This document shows, piece after piece, positions 6,703-8,208 of a stretch of DNA of 8,208 nt. The position numbers were made by a program, and so were the translations under genes. This DNA is from Candidatus Poribacteria bacterium WGA-3G (GTDB lineage Bacteria > Poribacteria > WGA-4E > WGA-3G). Below the pieces are notes generated by a model that was given only the letters and a program-made list of their open reading frames with translations, did not search any database and was not told the DNA's origin. Within the stretch, counting starts at the first letter, position 1. Every line of letters starts with the position of its first letter. Where the stretch lies: NCBI GenBank assembly GCA_000406005.1, contig ASZN01000129.1, positions 1-8,208 on the forward strand, written 5' to 3'.

Positions 6703-6890
6703 ACGCAAAGTCCGCTCCGAAAGCCATCATCCAAAACACCGTAGGAAATCAGACACACACCGTCACTATCGGCGATACACTTGACACTGATACCTATGTC
6801 ACCGACATCCAAACCAAGTACATCACACTCAAAAAGAACGGGCAACAGAGGCAGATCACACTCAAGAACAATTTCCTCCAGCGTCGGTGA
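6702..6890 (+). pseudogene. Out-of-frame coding remnant, probably the severed C-terminus of the oligosaccharyltransferase
   Basis: From 6702 an open stretch of 62 codons to a TGA at 6888-6890 reads like real protein (DAKSAPKAIIQNTVGN, then THTVTIGDTLDTDTYVTD, then YITLKKNGQQRQITLKNN). No ATG, GTG or TTG occurs in its frame back to the stop at 6606-6608. It is beta-rich, with a T-I-G-D turn and an alternating pattern loosely like the periplasmic domains of GspC/PilP. It follows the oligosaccharyltransferase frame exactly. One added C in the TCCC at 6694-6697 would turn LEPSSL-stop into LEPSSPIDAKSAPK and give one protein of about 746 residues. So this is a frameshifted gene, a sequencing or assembly error, or an independent gene fragment. 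The domain likeness is weak; the broken-frame reading is better supported. Confidence 0.65.
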
Positions 6891-7062
6891 TGCCGGTCCG
6901 AAGCAAATATCCATTCACTCACAGTACCTACACATCCCCTTTCGCTGGCGAGGTTGCCTAATACATTTCTGAATAACCCCTTCTCATCGAAAATCATATC
7001 AATCATATAAATCACAGTACAGCTTTCAACTCACCGATATAACTGCCAATTCCCATAAATCC
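6891..7062. other. Intergenic stretch without a recognised gene
   Basis: Between the remnant's stop and the ribokinase promoter, short open frames have no ribosome site or recognisable product. I see no strong terminator here. GGTT at 6953-6956 and AACC at 6976-6979 could pair only weakly. The second half is AT-rich. Confidence 0.4.
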
Positions 7063-7092
7063 TTGACAATAGCACTGCATGTCAACTATAAT
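7063..7092 (+). promoter_or_regulatory. Consensus sigma-70 promoter for rbsK
   Basis: TTGACA (7063-7068), an 18-base spacer and TATAAT (7087-7092) match both consensus hexamers exactly. Transcription should start near 7099, giving a leader of roughly 65 bases that contains the repeat at 7115-7145. I see no ribose-repressor operator that I can recognise. Confidence 0.75.
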
Positions 7093-7114
7093 TGTCTAAA
7101 ATCGTTCTTTATAA

Positions 7115-7145
7115 TAGCAAGTTTTGGCTTGCAAGCTACGCCAAA
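7115..7145 (+). repeat. Dispersed TAGCAAG repeat, single copy in the rbsK leader
   Basis: This copy matches the 31-base core at 26-56 and 65-95 at 30 positions, with one G-to-A change that creates the perfect palindrome GCTTGCAAGC (7127-7136). TTTTGGC (7122-7128) and GCCAAAA (7140-7146) can form a 7-bp stem ending one base before GGTAGGA. It therefore sits between promoter and ribosome site of rbsK and could affect translation initiation. Confidence 0.85.
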
Positions 7146-7164
7146 AGGGTAGGAACAAAGTGTG

Positions 7165-8136
7165 ATGAACCGTGCAACACCGAAAGTTACCGTCGTCGGC
7201 AGTCTGAATATTGATCTCGTCTGCCACGCAATCCGCAGACCAGACAAAGGCGAAACCATCATCGGCGATGCTTTCGACATCTTCACAGGCGGAAAAGGGT
7301 TTAATCAGGCAACCGCCGCAGCACGGTTAGGCGCAGAAGTCTCACTCGTCGGAAGCATCGGCACCGGACCTTTCGGCGACCTGTTACGCACTGCAATCAA
7401 AAAGGAAGATATCAATAGTAGGTTCATCATAAGACGGACGGACATCGGCACCGGTATAGCGACTATTGTCGTCGAACCCGATGGCGACAACAGTATTATC
7501 GTTGTACCGCGCGCAAACATGGCACTCACCACAGCAGATATAGATGCCGCCACCGACTGCATCGCAGACGCTGATGTACTTCTGCTACAATTAGAAACAC
7601 CGATCGCGGCATCCGAACACGCCGCAGCAATCGCCAAACACCACGGGGCAACGGTGGTACTAAATCCCGCACCCGCACAACCGCTACCGAACAGTCTTTT
7701 GGGGTATGTCGATATTCTCACCCCGAATCAATCCGAAACGGAATTGTTGGCAGGGATACCGATTAACAGTCATGATGACGCACGTCGTGCCGCAGAGACA
7801 CTACGCGAACGCATGGCAGACACCGAAAACAGTGCTGTCGTCCTAACGCTCGGCGAACAAGGCACCCTGATGTTAACAGAGACGACTTCAGAACTTATCC
7901 CCGCACTGCCTGTCCAACCCGTAGATACAACCGGTGCAGGTGATGCTTTTTGTGGTGCGCTCGCTACCGCCTTGGCAAGTGGCGAGAACCTACAATCAGC
8001 AGTCAAATTCGCAAACGCAGCAGGCGCAGCAGCTGTCACTGTTATCGGCGCAACACCGTCCATGCCAACACGCACAAAGATTGAACGTTTAATGTCAACT
8101 ACCCATGCTGACTTAACCGAACCGCAAGGAAAATAA
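7165..8136 (+). CDS. rbsK: Ribokinase, PfkB family
   Basis: A 323-residue cytoplasmic kinase expected to convert D-ribose and ATP to ribose 5-phosphate, feeding the pentose phosphate pathway and nucleotide synthesis. It shows VGSLNIDLV at 11-19, the first PfkB signature with GGKGFNQA at 42-49, and LNPAPA at 166-171. N188-Q-S-E191 fits the family's NxxE site. The second signature, DTTGAGDAFCGAL, spans 254-266 with catalytic Asp at 260. GATPSMPTR near the end is also typical of true ribokinases. Length is normal and the gene looks intact. AGGA at 7151-7154 serves either the ATG at 7165 or the GTG at 7162; I chose ATG, a one-codon difference. No ribose transporter or repressor gene adjoins, so it appears monocistronic under its own promoter. 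A related sugar or nucleoside kinase is less likely. Confidence 0.92.
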   Translation: MNRATPKVTVVGSLNIDLVCHAIRRPDKGETIIGDAFDIFTGGKGFNQATAAARLGAEVSLVGSIGTGPFGDLLRTAIKKEDINSRFIIRRTDIGTGIATIVVEPDGDNSIIVVPRANMALTTADIDAATDCIADADVLLLQLETPIAASEHAAAIAKHHGATVVLNPAPAQPLPNSLLGYVDILTPNQSETELLAGIPINSHDDARRAAETLRERMADTENSAVVLTLGEQGTLMLTETTSELIPALPVQPVDTTGAGDAFCGALATALASGENLQSAVKFANAAGAAAVTVIGATPSMPTRTKIERLMSTTHADLTEPQGK

Positions 8137-8140
8137 AAAG

Positions 8141-8165
8141 ATCGCGAGCACAGCTCGCTCCTACG
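8141..8165 (-). repeat. GTAGG-headed hairpin, second member of the family
   Basis: GCGAGC (8144-8149) and GCTCGC (8153-8158) are perfect arms around ACA, just behind the rbsK stop. Read on the minus strand it begins CGTAGGAGCGAGC, aligning without gaps to CGTAGGGGCGGGG at 1891. No T-run follows on the plus strand, so a factor-independent terminator is doubtful. Confidence 0.6.
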
Positions 8166-8208
8166 GGGTGAGCATCAAAAATCTGTAGCGCGTAATGGAA
8201 TGGAGCGC

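Noticed and set aside
6609..6914. Minus-strand 101-codon open frame over the coding remnant
   Set aside because: The plus-strand frame has the more protein-like pattern and continues the upstream gene; no ribosome site supports the minus frame.
6940..6985. Possible terminator after the coding remnant
   Set aside because: Only a 4-bp pairing (GGTT/AACC) with a long loop and no T-run can be found.
8183..8208. Possible further dispersed repeat (TAGCGCGTAATGG...GGAGCGC) at the window end
   Set aside because: It has a repeat-like look, but only one copy is visible and the window stops, so there is no internal support.

Overview
The window reads as about 8.2 kb of chromosome from an uncultured bacterium. 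Moderate GC, several intergenic hairpin repeats (one with a GGGCGGGG / CCCCGCCC stem, one built on TAGCAAGTTTTGGCTTGC) and a sigma-factor gene beside membrane-protein genes make me think of Candidatus Poribacteria or a relative. That is an impression from repeat style, not a demonstrated assignment. There is no sign of a plasmid, phage, IS element, CRISPR array, tRNA or rRNA.

Left part (1-2100). A minus-strand gene encodes a well-conserved NhaC-family Na+/H+ antiporter. Its stop codon and last 11 codons lie inside a 39-bp tandem repeat that begins at the window edge. A divergent intergenic region of about 360 bp separates it from the next gene. That region holds a candidate antiporter promoter, a degenerate copy of the same repeat and a strong GC-rich hairpin.

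Middle part (2100-6900). All genes are on the plus strand. First is a sigma-70-like factor with what look like two successive region-4-type helix-turn-helix segments. Next is a small exported or membrane-anchored helical protein with a Gly/Ser/Cys tail, preceded by a near-consensus promoter. Then comes a tight run: a single-pass membrane protein with a low-complexity linker, an 87-residue single-pass protein with a CACC motif, and a multi-pass protein with hallmarks of an STT3/PglB/AglB oligosaccharyltransferase. Directly behind its stop is an open stretch of 62 codons with no start, apparently the severed C-terminal end of the same protein: one extra base would join the two frames. The natural reading is an envelope-located glycosyl-transfer module with small membrane partners and possibly its own sigma factor. 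The functional link between these genes is inference from order and spacing.

Right part (6900-8208). A consensus promoter reads through another copy of the TAGCAAG repeat into a clear ribokinase gene (rbsK). Beyond it are a second member of the GTAGG-headed hairpin family and non-coding sequence to the window end.

The most interesting items are the split oligosaccharyltransferase with a degenerate WWDYG motif, the double-HTH sigma factor beside unrecognised Cys-bearing small membrane proteins, and hairpin repeats that supply a protein C-terminus, occupy a 5' leader, and show compensatory base changes.
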